The notes below the pieces were generated by a model, which saw only the letters and a list, made by a program, of their open reading frames with translations, was not told where the DNA came from and did no database searches. A stretch of 36,391 nucleotides of DNA, from contig JAKAVR010000017.1 of the NCBI GenBank assembly GCA_021817225.1, forward strand, positions 1-36,391. The letters run 5' to 3'. Shown here piece after piece: positions 7,319 through 14,344 of the stretch. Position 1 is the first letter of the stretch, and each line of letters begins with the position of its first letter. A program made the position numbers and the translations under genes. The stretch comes from Thermoplasmata archaeon. GTDB taxonomy: Archaea > Thermoplasmatota > Thermoplasmata > Sysuiplasmatales > Sysuiplasmataceae.

Positions 7319-8011
7319 TCAAGCATATGTAATCTTCAGGCCGCGCAAGGAGGCATCTTCCACAATTGACTTCGCTCGTGCAAGTTTCCTTCTCTTGATA
7401 TCTCCCTCTGTTCCCTTCTCGGCTATTCTTTCAAAATCGAAGCCTGCCAGAATCACATCAGCGGCTCCGAATTCCTCGCACAGGAGAACAGCCCTGTCAC
7501 CGTCAGTAAAACCGCCAAAGTTGAATGTGCAATCCGTGGGACCCGCCTGTGTTGTGACTATTGCCCTTCCTCTCAAACTGCCCGTGAATTCCGTCGCTCT
7601 GGCTATGTTGTCACCGTGGAAGTGCACAACAGCAAGAGAGCCCGCGCCATTCATTCCCTTCTCTGTTTCAACGTCACCGTCGAGGTCGGTCACTATTATG
7701 TCGGGGACAATTCCAAGGCCATGGAGCGTCCGGCACGAACTGTCGGAAGCGATTATTGCCCTTCCTGCGACTTCACCGGCTGCACGCAGCCTGTCCATGT
7801 CCACCGCCAGAGAAGGCGCATTTCCCGTTACGAGGCACTTGCGGGCCAGCGTCTTCCTGAGCACTCCCAGCGCTTCTTCTCCCTTCATTATGGCAGGATT
7901 GGAAGCAGAAGCTCTGTTCCCTGCCTCCCTGGCTTTCTGCTCATTCCCCGGGTCATAAGAGAAGTCAGAAAGTATGTGTTCGTAACTTGCTCTCCAGTCT
8001 TCCCATTTCAT
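7319..8011 (-). CDS. mptE: 6-hydroxymethylpterin diphosphokinase MptE-like (DUF115)
   Basis: 230 residues. The central region (LVTGNAPSLAVDMDRLRAAG, then IIASDSSCRTLHGLGIVPDI and VTDLDGD) matches the archaeal MptE/DUF115 family, which transfers diphosphate from ATP to 6-hydroxymethyl-7,8-dihydropterin. This is the step before dihydropteroate synthase in folate or methanopterin synthesis. Its start overlaps the end of the DUF373 gene by four bases (8008-8011), so the two are probably translationally coupled. A dihydropteroate synthase gene lies about 10 kb away in the same window, consistent with a working pterin branch. Confidence 0.88.
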   Translation of the reverse strand: MKWEDWRASYEHILSDFSYDPGNEQKAREAGNRASASNPAIMKGEEALGVLRKTLARKCLVTGNAPSLAVDMDRLRAAGEVAGRAIIASDSSCRTLHGLGIVPDIIVTDLDGDVETEKGMNGAGSLAVVHFHGDNIARATEFTGSLRGRAIVTTQAGPTDCTFNFGGFTDGDRAVLLCEEFGAADVILAGFDFERIAEKGTEGDIKRRKLARAKSIVEDASLRGLKITYA

Positions 8012-9171
8012 TTCAGAACCTGGGTTCCAGCTTCAGGACTCTCGCTTCTTTCGTCGTTGTCATCAATCGGTGTGCCGTCCATGCCGTGAACACCGACATT
8101 GAGCAATCCACCGAACATGGCCGTCAGTATTCCCGCAATCACCTCGACCACAATGAGCGCCGTGTTTATGGGTACCAAATGGTAAATCAGCTTGATTGAA
8201 TCGACTGCACCTTGTATTATGAGCCCGATGGCAAGGAACATGAGACCTGCGGTGATTGAAGACCAGGAAATCTTCCGTGTGCTTATGTAGACATTCACGA
8301 ACCTGCCAACCTCCAGGACAAATACTGCAAATATGCCTATCCAAAGGAAGCTTGAGACAAATATGAGCACCAGTATCTGGGGCGGGACGTTTCTTGCATC
8401 TATCACCGTTGAGGAAGCATAGAGAAATCCGAGCACGATCATTACGGCGGTGACGATTGCGAATGGCAGCATCTGGCTGCCTGACCTGATGGCCTTCCAG
8501 ATGGATTTCGATCCCCTCTTTATCGCTTCACTTATGTCATAGGCGTACCAAATCAGGTAAAGGCCGATCACGAACGTTATCAGCCCGGGGGCAATTCCCG
8601 AGATGTAGCCTATGTTATGCGTATTGCTCAGGCTGAGAAGATCGGATAACATAAGGAAGAAGCCGTAAACCAAGAGTATGGCCGAAATTGGCGCCAGGAT
8701 CTTCCTCCTCATTTTCTTGTCTCTCAGCGTTTTTATCAGTATGTAGTAGACGCCCTCCACCGTGGGCGTCTGCTTTATGAAAATCCTTCGCACGCTGTCT
8801 ATCTTTATTCTCGACGATATCACCGGATAGAAGAATTCATCCTCTGCTCCGTTGCTGATCAGTATGGCCCTGTCGGCCTTGACAATTTCAATTACCTTTT
8901 CAAGCTGCTGCGCAAGTATCCTGTCCGACTCAATGCCGACGTTCTGGCTTCCCACGATGGTGGCAACCTGGACTTCCATGCCCCTCTTCGAGAGCTCATC
9001 GTACATTGATACTGCGGAAAGCACCGTGTTTGCATCCGGATCCTCCGGGTCGGCCAGTGCCAGGGCTGTGCCTGCCTCGAAGTTGGCCTCTCGGCCAACA
9101 AACGGGCCGGTGAGGTGCGCCTTGGCGCCAAGGTCATCATCCCGGTCAACGCAGAGAATCAGCGTCTTCAT
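8008..9171 (-). CDS. DUF373 family membrane protein
   Basis: 387 residues. The N-terminal ~150 residues form a soluble domain starting KTLILCVDRDDDLGAKA, the hallmark opening of DUF373 proteins, widespread in Euryarchaeota and of unknown function. It is followed by about six membrane segments. The conserved acidic run VDRDDD and the later ISNGAEDEF look like a ligand- or nucleotide-binding face. The ATG start at 9171 has a TATA-like atttaaat at 9201-9208, giving a leader of under ten bases. The four-base overlap with mptE suggests a shared operon, and so a possible link to pterin metabolism that is not otherwise established. Confidence 0.88.
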   Translation of the reverse strand: MKTLILCVDRDDDLGAKAHLTGPFVGREANFEAGTALALADPEDPDANTVLSAVSMYDELSKRGMEVQVATIVGSQNVGIESDRILAQQLEKVIEIVKADRAILISNGAEDEFFYPVISSRIKIDSVRRIFIKQTPTVEGVYYILIKTLRDKKMRRKILAPISAILLVYGFFLMLSDLLSLSNTHNIGYISGIAPGLITFVIGLYLIWYAYDISEAIKRGSKSIWKAIRSGSQMLPFAIVTAVMIVLGFLYASSTVIDARNVPPQILVLIFVSSFLWIGIFAVFVLEVGRFVNVYISTRKISWSSITAGLMFLAIGLIIQGAVDSIKLIYHLVPINTALIVVEVIAGILTAMFGGLLNVGVHGMDGTPIDDNDERSESPEAGTQVLK

Positions 9172-9200
9172 TTGACTAGTGTTAAATTGTCGTGTGCGCT

Positions 9201-9208
9201 ATTTAAAT
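9201..9208 (-). promoter_or_regulatory. TATA box of the DUF373-mptE operon
   Basis: The palindromic atttaaat is centred 33 bp upstream of the DUF373 ATG. It predicts transcription start near 9179 and a leader of about eight bases. Confidence 0.55.
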
Positions 9209-9313
9209 GAATTGTTGCCTGTTGAAGGGGAAAGCACTTCAGGCCCAGGGCATCTCCGTTTCAAAAAGATTTTTACTTGATGGCAATTATATCAATGCAC
9301 GACAGAACAGGAA

Positions 9314-10210
9314 ATGTTGTCCAAGGACAAAAGCTACAGAACAATCTCGATGACGCTGCTGGCAGATGGTTTGCTTTTCATTCTCATACTGGCCATCTCG
9401 TTCATAAGCAAGAGTGCGGCTGTCTTCTCCGAAGCGCTCTATCAGCTCAGCGATCTTGCCAGCGGTGGCCTGCTCCTGTTTGCAATCTGGAGCTCACTAA
9501 GACCTGCAGACGAGCTTCATCACTTCGGATACGGGCTGGAGAGATTCTTCTGGTCGTTTGTGAGCGGCGTGTTCGTCTTCTCGGTCAGCGGTGCAGTGGT
9601 TGTGCTGAGCGGCCTGTTCGATTTCTACGACGGACGCAGGGTGACAAATATCGGGCTCAGCATGACAGTGCTTGGCATTACGATTGCAGTGAGCGCTGCA
9701 AGCCTCCTCTACATCATCTACAGGAAGAGAAGGTTCTATGACAACCGTCCTGACGCGCTCCAGAAGTATCATCAGGGCGTCAGGACTGTTTTGCTACAGG
9801 ACGTTATGAGCATCGCCTCGAGCTTTGTGGCTGTTGGCGCCCTGGCACTTGTCAGTTACACCGGGTACAATTACTTCGACTCCCTCGCTGCTGTCATAAA
9901 CGGAATCCTGCTGCTTGTGACCGGAATTGCCCTTTCGGCCGAATCAAGGGGATTGCTCATAGGGAAGGGACTCAACAGAGCGCAGATGCTCAAAGTGACA
10001 ACTGATCTGCAGACGCTTCCGGATGTCAACAGGATACGGGAGATAAAATCGATATACCTCGGCCCAGAGAGCCTTCTTATTGTGATAAGGATTAATTTCA
10101 GGGACGGGCTGACAACCGATCAGCTTGAGAAGGCAATAGACAAGGTCCAATTGGAGCTTGTGAAGAGAATGCCAGAATTCAAGCATGTGATTGTTGAACC
10201 AGAGAGCTGA
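9314..10210 (+). CDS. Cation diffusion facilitator (CDF) family transporter
   Basis: 298 residues with about six membrane segments and a soluble C-terminal domain (from ~residue 212) ending in the typical HVIVEPE strand. CDF proteins export divalent metals such as Zn, Fe or Mn by proton antiport. The motif HFGYGLERFFW after TM2 fits the family loop. The metal site is unusual: TM2 reads YQLSD (residues 43-47) where many members have H/D-x3-D, and TM5 reads LQDVMSIAS with no His four residues before the Asp. Substrate prediction is therefore unsafe. ATG 9314 follows a weak cagga. A T-run ends the gene. It is transcribed divergently from DUF373. Confidence 0.88.
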   Translation: MLSKDKSYRTISMTLLADGLLFILILAISFISKSAAVFSEALYQLSDLASGGLLLFAIWSSLRPADELHHFGYGLERFFWSFVSGVFVFSVSGAVVVLSGLFDFYDGRRVTNIGLSMTVLGITIAVSAASLLYIIYRKRRFYDNRPDALQKYHQGVRTVLLQDVMSIASSFVAVGALALVSYTGYNYFDSLAAVINGILLLVTGIALSAESRGLLIGKGLNRAQMLKVTTDLQTLPDVNRIREIKSIYLGPESLLIVIRINFRDGLTTDQLEKAIDKVQLELVKRMPEFKHVIVEPES

Positions 10211-10212
10211 TG

Positions 10213-10218
10213 TTTTTT
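10213..10218 (+). terminator. Oligo-T terminator candidate
   Basis: Six consecutive T residues begin three bases after the CDF stop codon, which fits archaeal oligo-T termination. No stem is needed in archaea. Confidence 0.4.
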
Positions 10219-10246
10219 CACCGAATCAGACACGTCTGACATCCTA

Positions 10247-10264
10247 CCACGATTGAAGTCGTGG
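10247..10264. repeat. IS200/IS605-type end hairpin
   Basis: Perfect 6-bp stem ccacga/tcgtgg with loop ttgaag, followed by ggggttccc. Hairpins of this form mark the tnpB-side (right) end of many IS200/IS605 elements, where the omega-RNA scaffold of TnpB is also encoded. It lies downstream of the minus-strand tnpB tail, the expected position. Confidence 0.6.
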
Positions 10265-10295
10265 GGGTTCCCGTTGAGTCCATTCTCCATGGATA

Positions 10296-10409
10296 TCACA
10301 TCGCCGGGTTCATGGGCCGTGTCGAGCCGGCCCCGTTCCGGCCGACAAGCAGCCGGAACCTCTCCCAACGATGTCCTATGTTGAGAGAGCCGTTCATATC
10401 GGCGATTTC
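10296..10409 (-). pseudogene. tnpB 3' end fragment
   Basis: Minus-strand codons read ADMNGSLNIGHRWERFRLLV and run to a TGA at 10296-10298. This is the extreme C-terminus of an IS200/IS605 TnpB, starting at the motif carrying the last RuvC-like acidic residue (NADxNGxxN). Everything upstream is missing. At its inner end the sequence switches to plus-strand tnpB sequence. Confidence 0.7.
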
Positions 10410-10661
10410 ACTGGCGGTCACCGCGACACGGGCAGAGGTACGCGGTTCAACCGGATAGTCAACTCCATGCCTTTCTGCAGGCTGATGTCCATGATAGAAT
10501 ACAAGGCGCTGTGGCAGGGTGTACCTGTTGCCTATATGGGCGAGGCATACGCCTCACAGGAATGCCATGTCTGTCATGGCATAGGAAGAAGACGGACACA
10601 GTCGTCCTTCGAATGCGATGCGTGCGAATGGCGCGGAAATGCCGTTATGAACGGCGCTCTC
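10392..10661 (+). pseudogene. tnpB internal/C-terminal fragment, inverted relative to its neighbours
   Basis: Plus-strand codons give VHIGDFTG, then FNRIVNSMPFCRLMSMIEYK and a zinc finger CHVCHGIGRRRTQSSFECDAC, ending GNAVMNGAL. This is the RuvC plus zinc-ribbon part of a TnpB nuclease, cut at both ends. The final NGAL repeats the motif held by the minus-strand fragment, so two tnpB copies contributed. The track's 246-residue ORF (10371-11111) is a chance fusion of this piece with unrelated sequence. Confidence 0.75.
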
Positions 10662-10769
10662 CAGGCGTTTCCTGATTTTGCCCGTGAGCAGTTGCCTCCT
10701 GTACTTCGGGCACAATACGAAATGGAGATTGAGAAACGATACAGATGTCCTCTTGTGCCGATAGTTCAC
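10655..10769 (-). pseudogene. tnpA (Y1 transposase) N-terminal fragment
   Basis: Minus-strand codons from ATG 10769 read YRHKRTSVSFLNLHFVLCPK then YRRQLLTGKIRKRLES. This is the beginning of an IS200/IS605 TnpA; the YRHKRTSVSFLNLHFVLCPKYRR pattern is diagnostic. After about 38 residues it runs into antisense tnpB, so the catalytic Tyr and HUH regions are lost. Confidence 0.78.
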
Positions 10770-10816
10770 AACACATCGAATATTATCGATATCTGTAAAG
10801 TCATCGGTCGCTTCAT

Positions 10817-10836
10817 CCCATTAATAAATTCATGGG
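10817..10836. repeat. Possible IS200/IS605 left-end hairpin
   Basis: The inverted repeat cccat/atggg has a 10-base loop and lies about 48 bp upstream of the tnpA start, the expected place for the other subterminal hairpin. With 10247-10264 it brackets the relic. Confidence 0.4.
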
Positions 10837-10863
10837 CTTTCGCGACCTTTAATGGTAAAAAGT

Positions 10864-10874
10864 GTTATCTAATA
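10864..10874 (+). promoter_or_regulatory. TATA-like box for the prepilin peptidase
   Basis: gttatctaata lies about 25 bp before the GTG start at 10894, predicting a leaderless transcript. It is just outside the IS605 relic. Confidence 0.5.
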
Positions 10875-10893
10875 CTCAAATTGTCTTCAGTGC

Positions 10894-11769
10894 GTGGACC
10901 TGGAGTACGTCGCTACCATCGCAGCCGCCCTTTCTGTCTTTTTCATTGCATCCGTCGAGGATGTCCGGGAAAGGGAAGTAAGCAATCTCCTCTGGATCAT
11001 TCTCGGCGGAGTCGCCTTTGTTGTGATTGCTCTGAATGTCTATACCGGCAGACTTCCACTGCCTGGGGCCTCAGCCATTGTTCTTGTCCTCCCTTTCTTC
11101 TTGTTTGCTGACATGTTCATAGACTGGAACGGGGCTCTTGGCAGGCGTGGAACCTTGTTGCGGTACACCATAGGGATATGTCTTCTCCTCATCTCCGCCT
11201 ACGAGGTCTATCCATTCATCGGGCTGACTTACGTCGACATAGCTGCATCAATCCCCCTCTGGATCCTCTTCATAATAGTGCTTTACAAAATAGATGTGAT
11301 TAAGGGAGGCGCGGATGCAAAATCTCTCGTGACTCTCACACTCCTTTTCCCAGTCTATCCACCCGCTGTTACAGGCATGGTCCAGCCTCTTTTCGCCACT
11401 CTTACTCTGCCATTCTTCCTGAGCGTTCTGCTGATGGGGGCGATTTTCTCTCTGTCTATTCCTATTGCCCTTTTTGCCGAGAACGCGGCCAGGGGCAGGG
11501 TGAAGCTGCCTCACATGTTTCTCGGGCGCCAGAAGGACGTGTCCTCAGTGGATCTGAGGAAGGAATGGCTGCTTGAAGTGCCGGATGAAACGGGCAATCC
11601 CAGGCGAGTGAAAAAACTCGGCTCCGTGGACGAAGATTGTATGCTCGACAGAATGCGCAGTCTCGGTTGGAGGACCGCATGGACTTCACCCAAAATACCG
11701 TTCATTCTGGCTCTCACGGCCGGTCTTCTATTCGTCCTCGTCTTCGGAGACCCGCTTCTTTACCTTTAG
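10894..11769 (+). CDS. A24 prepilin/pre-archaellin peptidase-like membrane protein
   Basis: 291 residues with about seven to eight membrane segments. Two candidate catalytic Asp motifs fit the aspartic A24 family, which removes class III signal peptides from type IV pilins and archaellins: SVEDVREREVSN (Asp ~23), and IKGGADAKSL (Asp ~141, the usual GxGD region, here GGAD). A basic cytosolic segment (~210-265) precedes the last membrane helix, longer than in minimal FlaK/PibD enzymes. No pilin or archaellum gene is in the window. The GTG start is supported by the TATA box 25 bp upstream. The 3' end overlaps the convergent glycosylase gene by 42 bp. Confidence 0.8.
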   Translation: MDLEYVATIAAALSVFFIASVEDVREREVSNLLWIILGGVAFVVIALNVYTGRLPLPGASAIVLVLPFFLFADMFIDWNGALGRRGTLLRYTIGICLLLISAYEVYPFIGLTYVDIAASIPLWILFIIVLYKIDVIKGGADAKSLVTLTLLFPVYPPAVTGMVQPLFATLTLPFFLSVLLMGAIFSLSIPIALFAENAARGRVKLPHMFLGRQKDVSSVDLRKEWLLEVPDETGNPRRVKKLGSVDEDCMLDRMRSLGWRTAWTSPKIPFILALTAGLLFVLVFGDPLLYL

Positions 11770-12456
11770 CCTGTTCAAGCCGTACCTGCATCTTGAAGAG
11801 ACAAAACAACTTGAGCAGAGCGGCTCTTGCCTGCACAGCAGTTTGCCGAACTCAACGAGCAGCGCATGGAGCCTGTTGTACACTGGAGCATTTTCCCGAA
11901 GCCTGCCCTCCACCATTGACTTGAGCGCGCCGTAACTCGTTTCTCCGGGTGCTATACCAAGTCTTCCCAGTATCCTTCTGGAATATGCGTCTGCCACGAA
12001 GACAGGTTTATCGCATGCATAAAGAAGGATGGAATCGGCTGTCTCGGGACCAATCCCGTGTATCGAAAGCAGTTCCTTCCTCAAGGTGTCTACCCGGACT
12101 TCACGCATATGTTCCACCCTTCCTCCGTAACTTTCAAGGACAAACTCGGCAAACAGCCTGAGCCTCCTGGCCTTCTGCCTGTAGCTTCCGCTCGGCTTGA
12201 TCACCCGCTCAAGTTCATCAGGTGCTGTCCCTGCGATCGCAGATGCTGTCATCAGGTTCAGTTTCTTCAGTCCGGCAATGGCTCTTTCCACGTTCCTCCA
12301 GGAGGTGTTCTGTGTAAGAATCGCGCCTGCGCACATCTCGAATGGCGTGTCGGCAGGCCACCACATTGGATCGCCGTAGTGGCCCAGGAGGGTAACGTAA
12401 AATTCCTCAAGTTCAATCAGCGGCAGACTCGATGCCGCCTTTCGCGAAGGCATCAT
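11728..12456 (-). CDS. HhH-GPD DNA glycosylase, COG2231 (endonuclease III-related)
   Basis: Base-excision repair enzyme of 242 residues. The fold marks are AILTQNTSWRNVERAI in the N-terminal part, the helix-hairpin-helix SIHGIGPETADSILLYA, the catalytic Asp in VADAYSRRILGRLG, and a [4Fe-4S] cluster with C-x5-C-x2-C-x5-C spacing. The hairpin has Glu where classical Nth has the lyase Lys, so it is probably a monofunctional glycosylase such as a MagIII-like alkylbase remover. I chose ATG 12456 rather than the TTG at 12471 because gaggagagggg directly precedes it. It overlaps the end of thiL by about 44 bp, suggesting coupling. Confidence 0.85.
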   Translation of the reverse strand: MMPSRKAASSLPLIELEEFYVTLLGHYGDPMWWPADTPFEMCAGAILTQNTSWRNVERAIAGLKKLNLMTASAIAGTAPDELERVIKPSGSYRQKARRLRLFAEFVLESYGGRVEHMREVRVDTLRKELLSIHGIGPETADSILLYACDKPVFVADAYSRRILGRLGIAPGETSYGALKSMVEGRLRENAPVYNRLHALLVEFGKLLCRQEPLCSSCFVSSRCRYGLNRLKVKKRVSEDEDE

Positions 12457-13393
12457 ATCCCCTCTCCTCAAGCCGCGCCACGCCTGATTCAGTTCTCAGC
12501 CTGACTCCCAAGCCCTTTGTCACTTTTCCGATTATACTCAGGGGGGTGTTGAGCTCTTTTGACAGTCTCACAACCGAAGCAGCTGATTTTGCAGTGAAAA
12601 GAAGCTCGTAATCCCCTCCCCAGTAGAAAAGTGCCTCGTTCAGCTGCTCCTCCCCGTCTGCAGTCTCCGTCAAAGCAGGGGAAACAGGCAGGGATTTTCT
12701 TTCTATTTCAATCCCAACGCCGCTCGCCCTGCTGATATACCACGCAGAAAGTGCAAGTCCGTCGGTGATATCTATCGCCGCGTATGCAACGCCCCTGGAA
12801 GAAAGGGACATTCCCTCAATTATCCTGGGTATGGGTGATGTCAGCTTGGACTTTGACCCCGGGCTCTTCCCTTTCTTCCACTTTAGGAAATCGGCTGCTG
12901 CCCCGCCCAGCTCTCCAGTAACACAGAGCAGCTGCTCCGGTCGTGCCGCACTCCTGAGAAGTACTCTGCCAGCCTTCCTGCCTATGACCGTGATGGATAT
13001 GGTCAGTTCGTCTGCCCTTTTTGTGTCACCGCCGACAACATCGGCTCCATACTCCGAAGCGCACCGTTGTATGCCTCTGGCGACGCTTCGAACCTGCGCA
13101 ACACTCATGCTTTCCGGTATGCCCAACGAGACAACCAACGCTAATGGCCTTCCTCCCATTGCAGCTACGTCGCTCAGGTTTGCAGCCGCAGCCATTCCAC
13201 CTCTCTGCTCAAAGGTCATGTATGGTGGAAAGTGGGTCCTTTCCGAAAGCATGTCAGTGCTGACGAGTACAACTTCTCTTCCGATTTTCAGCACCGCACA
13301 ATCATCGCCAATTCCCAGGGGAGGTGGCGGTGACTTGAAAACACGCTTCAGTTCTTCGATAATGCCTCTTTCTGTAGCTGTATTTTCACGCAC
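12413..13393 (-). CDS. thiL: Thiamine-monophosphate kinase
   Basis: Converts thiamine monophosphate to thiamine diphosphate with ATP. 326 residues of the PurM/ThiL fold. Signatures are GIGDDCAVLKIG near residue 27, the metal/nucleotide-binding VSTDML, AAANLSDVAAMGGRPLALV, and VVGGDTKRADEL, followed by the C-terminal DITDGLALS and YWGGDYELLFT. The GTG start at 13393 has a TATA-like ggttataat at 13412-13420, about 25 bp upstream, predicting a leaderless message. It is divergent from the PAC2 gene and overlaps the following glycosylase gene. Confidence 0.95.
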   Translation of the reverse strand: MRENTATERGIIEELKRVFKSPPPPLGIGDDCAVLKIGREVVLVSTDMLSERTHFPPYMTFEQRGGMAAAANLSDVAAMGGRPLALVVSLGIPESMSVAQVRSVARGIQRCASEYGADVVGGDTKRADELTISITVIGRKAGRVLLRSAARPEQLLCVTGELGGAAADFLKWKKGKSPGSKSKLTSPIPRIIEGMSLSSRGVAYAAIDITDGLALSAWYISRASGVGIEIERKSLPVSPALTETADGEEQLNEALFYWGGDYELLFTAKSAASVVRLSKELNTPLSIIGKVTKGLGVRLRTESGVARLEERGYDAFAKGGIESAAD

Positions 13394-13411
13394 GTGTCAG
13401 GATAATTGTTC

Positions 13412-13420
13412 GGTTATAAT
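13412..13420 (-). promoter_or_regulatory. TATA box of thiL
   Basis: On the minus strand the sequence reads attataacc, about 23-25 bp before the GTG at 13393. Confidence 0.55.
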
Positions 13421-13501
13421 AGAATGACCGGCAAGCCGAACCGCCAGCTGCATTGCGCTGTCCATATTCCTCCGGGATGGATGCAACGGCCACTCTCCTG
13501 C

Positions 13502-13511
13502 TAAAATAGTA
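13502..13511 (+). promoter_or_regulatory. TATA-like box for the PAC2 gene
   Basis: taaaatagta is centred about 31 bp before ATG 13538. It argues for that ATG rather than the TTG at 13514 used in the ORF track. Confidence 0.45.
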
Positions 13512-13537
13512 CTTTGTACGTAGCGATAACGGTAACA

Positions 13538-14296
13538 ATGTCAGGTGATGTAGTTCTAACCAAGCTCAAGAATGTCACTCTGAACAACGGCGTCCTGATT
13601 GAGGCTTTCACAGGGGTCGGGATGGTGGCCAGCATAGCGGCCAATTACATGATATCCAACCTTCAGCTGGATCAGGTCGCTGCCATGGATTCGGACGACT
13701 TTCCGCCAGTGTCAATGATTTATAACGGCAGGCCAAAATTGCCATGTCGCGTCTATTGTTCCCTGGAGCTTAACCTGGCGGTGTTTACAAGCGAGGTGCC
13801 GCTTCCGATCAGGAAACACAGGGCTGTCGCAAGCGAACTGATAAAGTGGGGCACCGAGGCAGGATGCACTTCTTTCATAGCGATGGATGCGATTCCGCGC
13901 GAGGGGGAAGAGGGGGAGGAGGCAAGGCCGGCTGACGAGCTTCCACCTGTCTGGGCAATCGGGGCGAGTGATGCTTCGAGAAAGAAGATGAAGGAATCGG
14001 GGCTCGAGACGCTTCAGGTGGGAATGATAACCGGAGTGTCAGCCGTTATGCTCAACATGGGACGGATTCAGAATCTGGACGTTATAGGCCTTTACGCAGA
14101 TGCGAGGACCGACATACCGGATGCCGCGGCTGCGGCCAGTCTTGTCTCTATTCTCAACAAGCTCCTCAGACCCAGGCCATTCAGCCTCTCGCTCAAACCA
14201 CTGCTTGATGAGGCAAAGGACATCCAGGTGCAGCTTGAGAAGGTAAGGAGGCAGGCAGAACCTGCCATTAAGGAGCCATACAACATATACAGTTGA
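13538..14296 (+). CDS. PAC2 family (proteasome assembly chaperone-like) protein
   Basis: 252 residues. The order of motifs (LIEAFTGVGMVASIAANYMI near the start, then DSDDFPPVSMIYNGRP, then QVGMITGVSAVMLNM) is that of archaeal PAC2 proteins such as PbaA/PbaB-like factors, which resemble eukaryotic proteasome assembly chaperones. Some archaeal members act as scaffolds or chaperones without a proven proteasome role. A Glu-rich loop (GEEGEEARP) near residue 130 is unusual. ATG 13538 is chosen over TTG 13514 because of TATA spacing and homology-like start. The radical SAM gene follows after about 50 bp with its own TATA box. Confidence 0.85.
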   Translation: MSGDVVLTKLKNVTLNNGVLIEAFTGVGMVASIAANYMISNLQLDQVAAMDSDDFPPVSMIYNGRPKLPCRVYCSLELNLAVFTSEVPLPIRKHRAVASELIKWGTEAGCTSFIAMDAIPREGEEGEEARPADELPPVWAIGASDASRKKMKESGLETLQVGMITGVSAVMLNMGRIQNLDVIGLYADARTDIPDAAAAASLVSILNKLLRPRPFSLSLKPLLDEAKDIQVQLEKVRRQAEPAIKEPYNIYS

Positions 14297-14312
14297 GACC
14301 TCCTGCAAATCC

Positions 14313-14320
14313 TTTTATTG
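14313..14320 (+). promoter_or_regulatory. TATA-like box for the radical SAM gene
   Basis: ttttattg lies about 28 bp before ATG 14345. This supports that start over the upstream ATG 14318, which would lie within the promoter. Confidence 0.5.
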
Positions 14321-14344
14321 TGGTCTGGGGGTAGTTATCTACGG

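Noticed and set aside
10371-11111. 246-residue plus-strand ORF as a single gene
   Set aside because: It joins a tnpB fragment, antisense tnpA and an out-of-frame reading of the prepilin peptidase start; only the tnpB part is meaningful.
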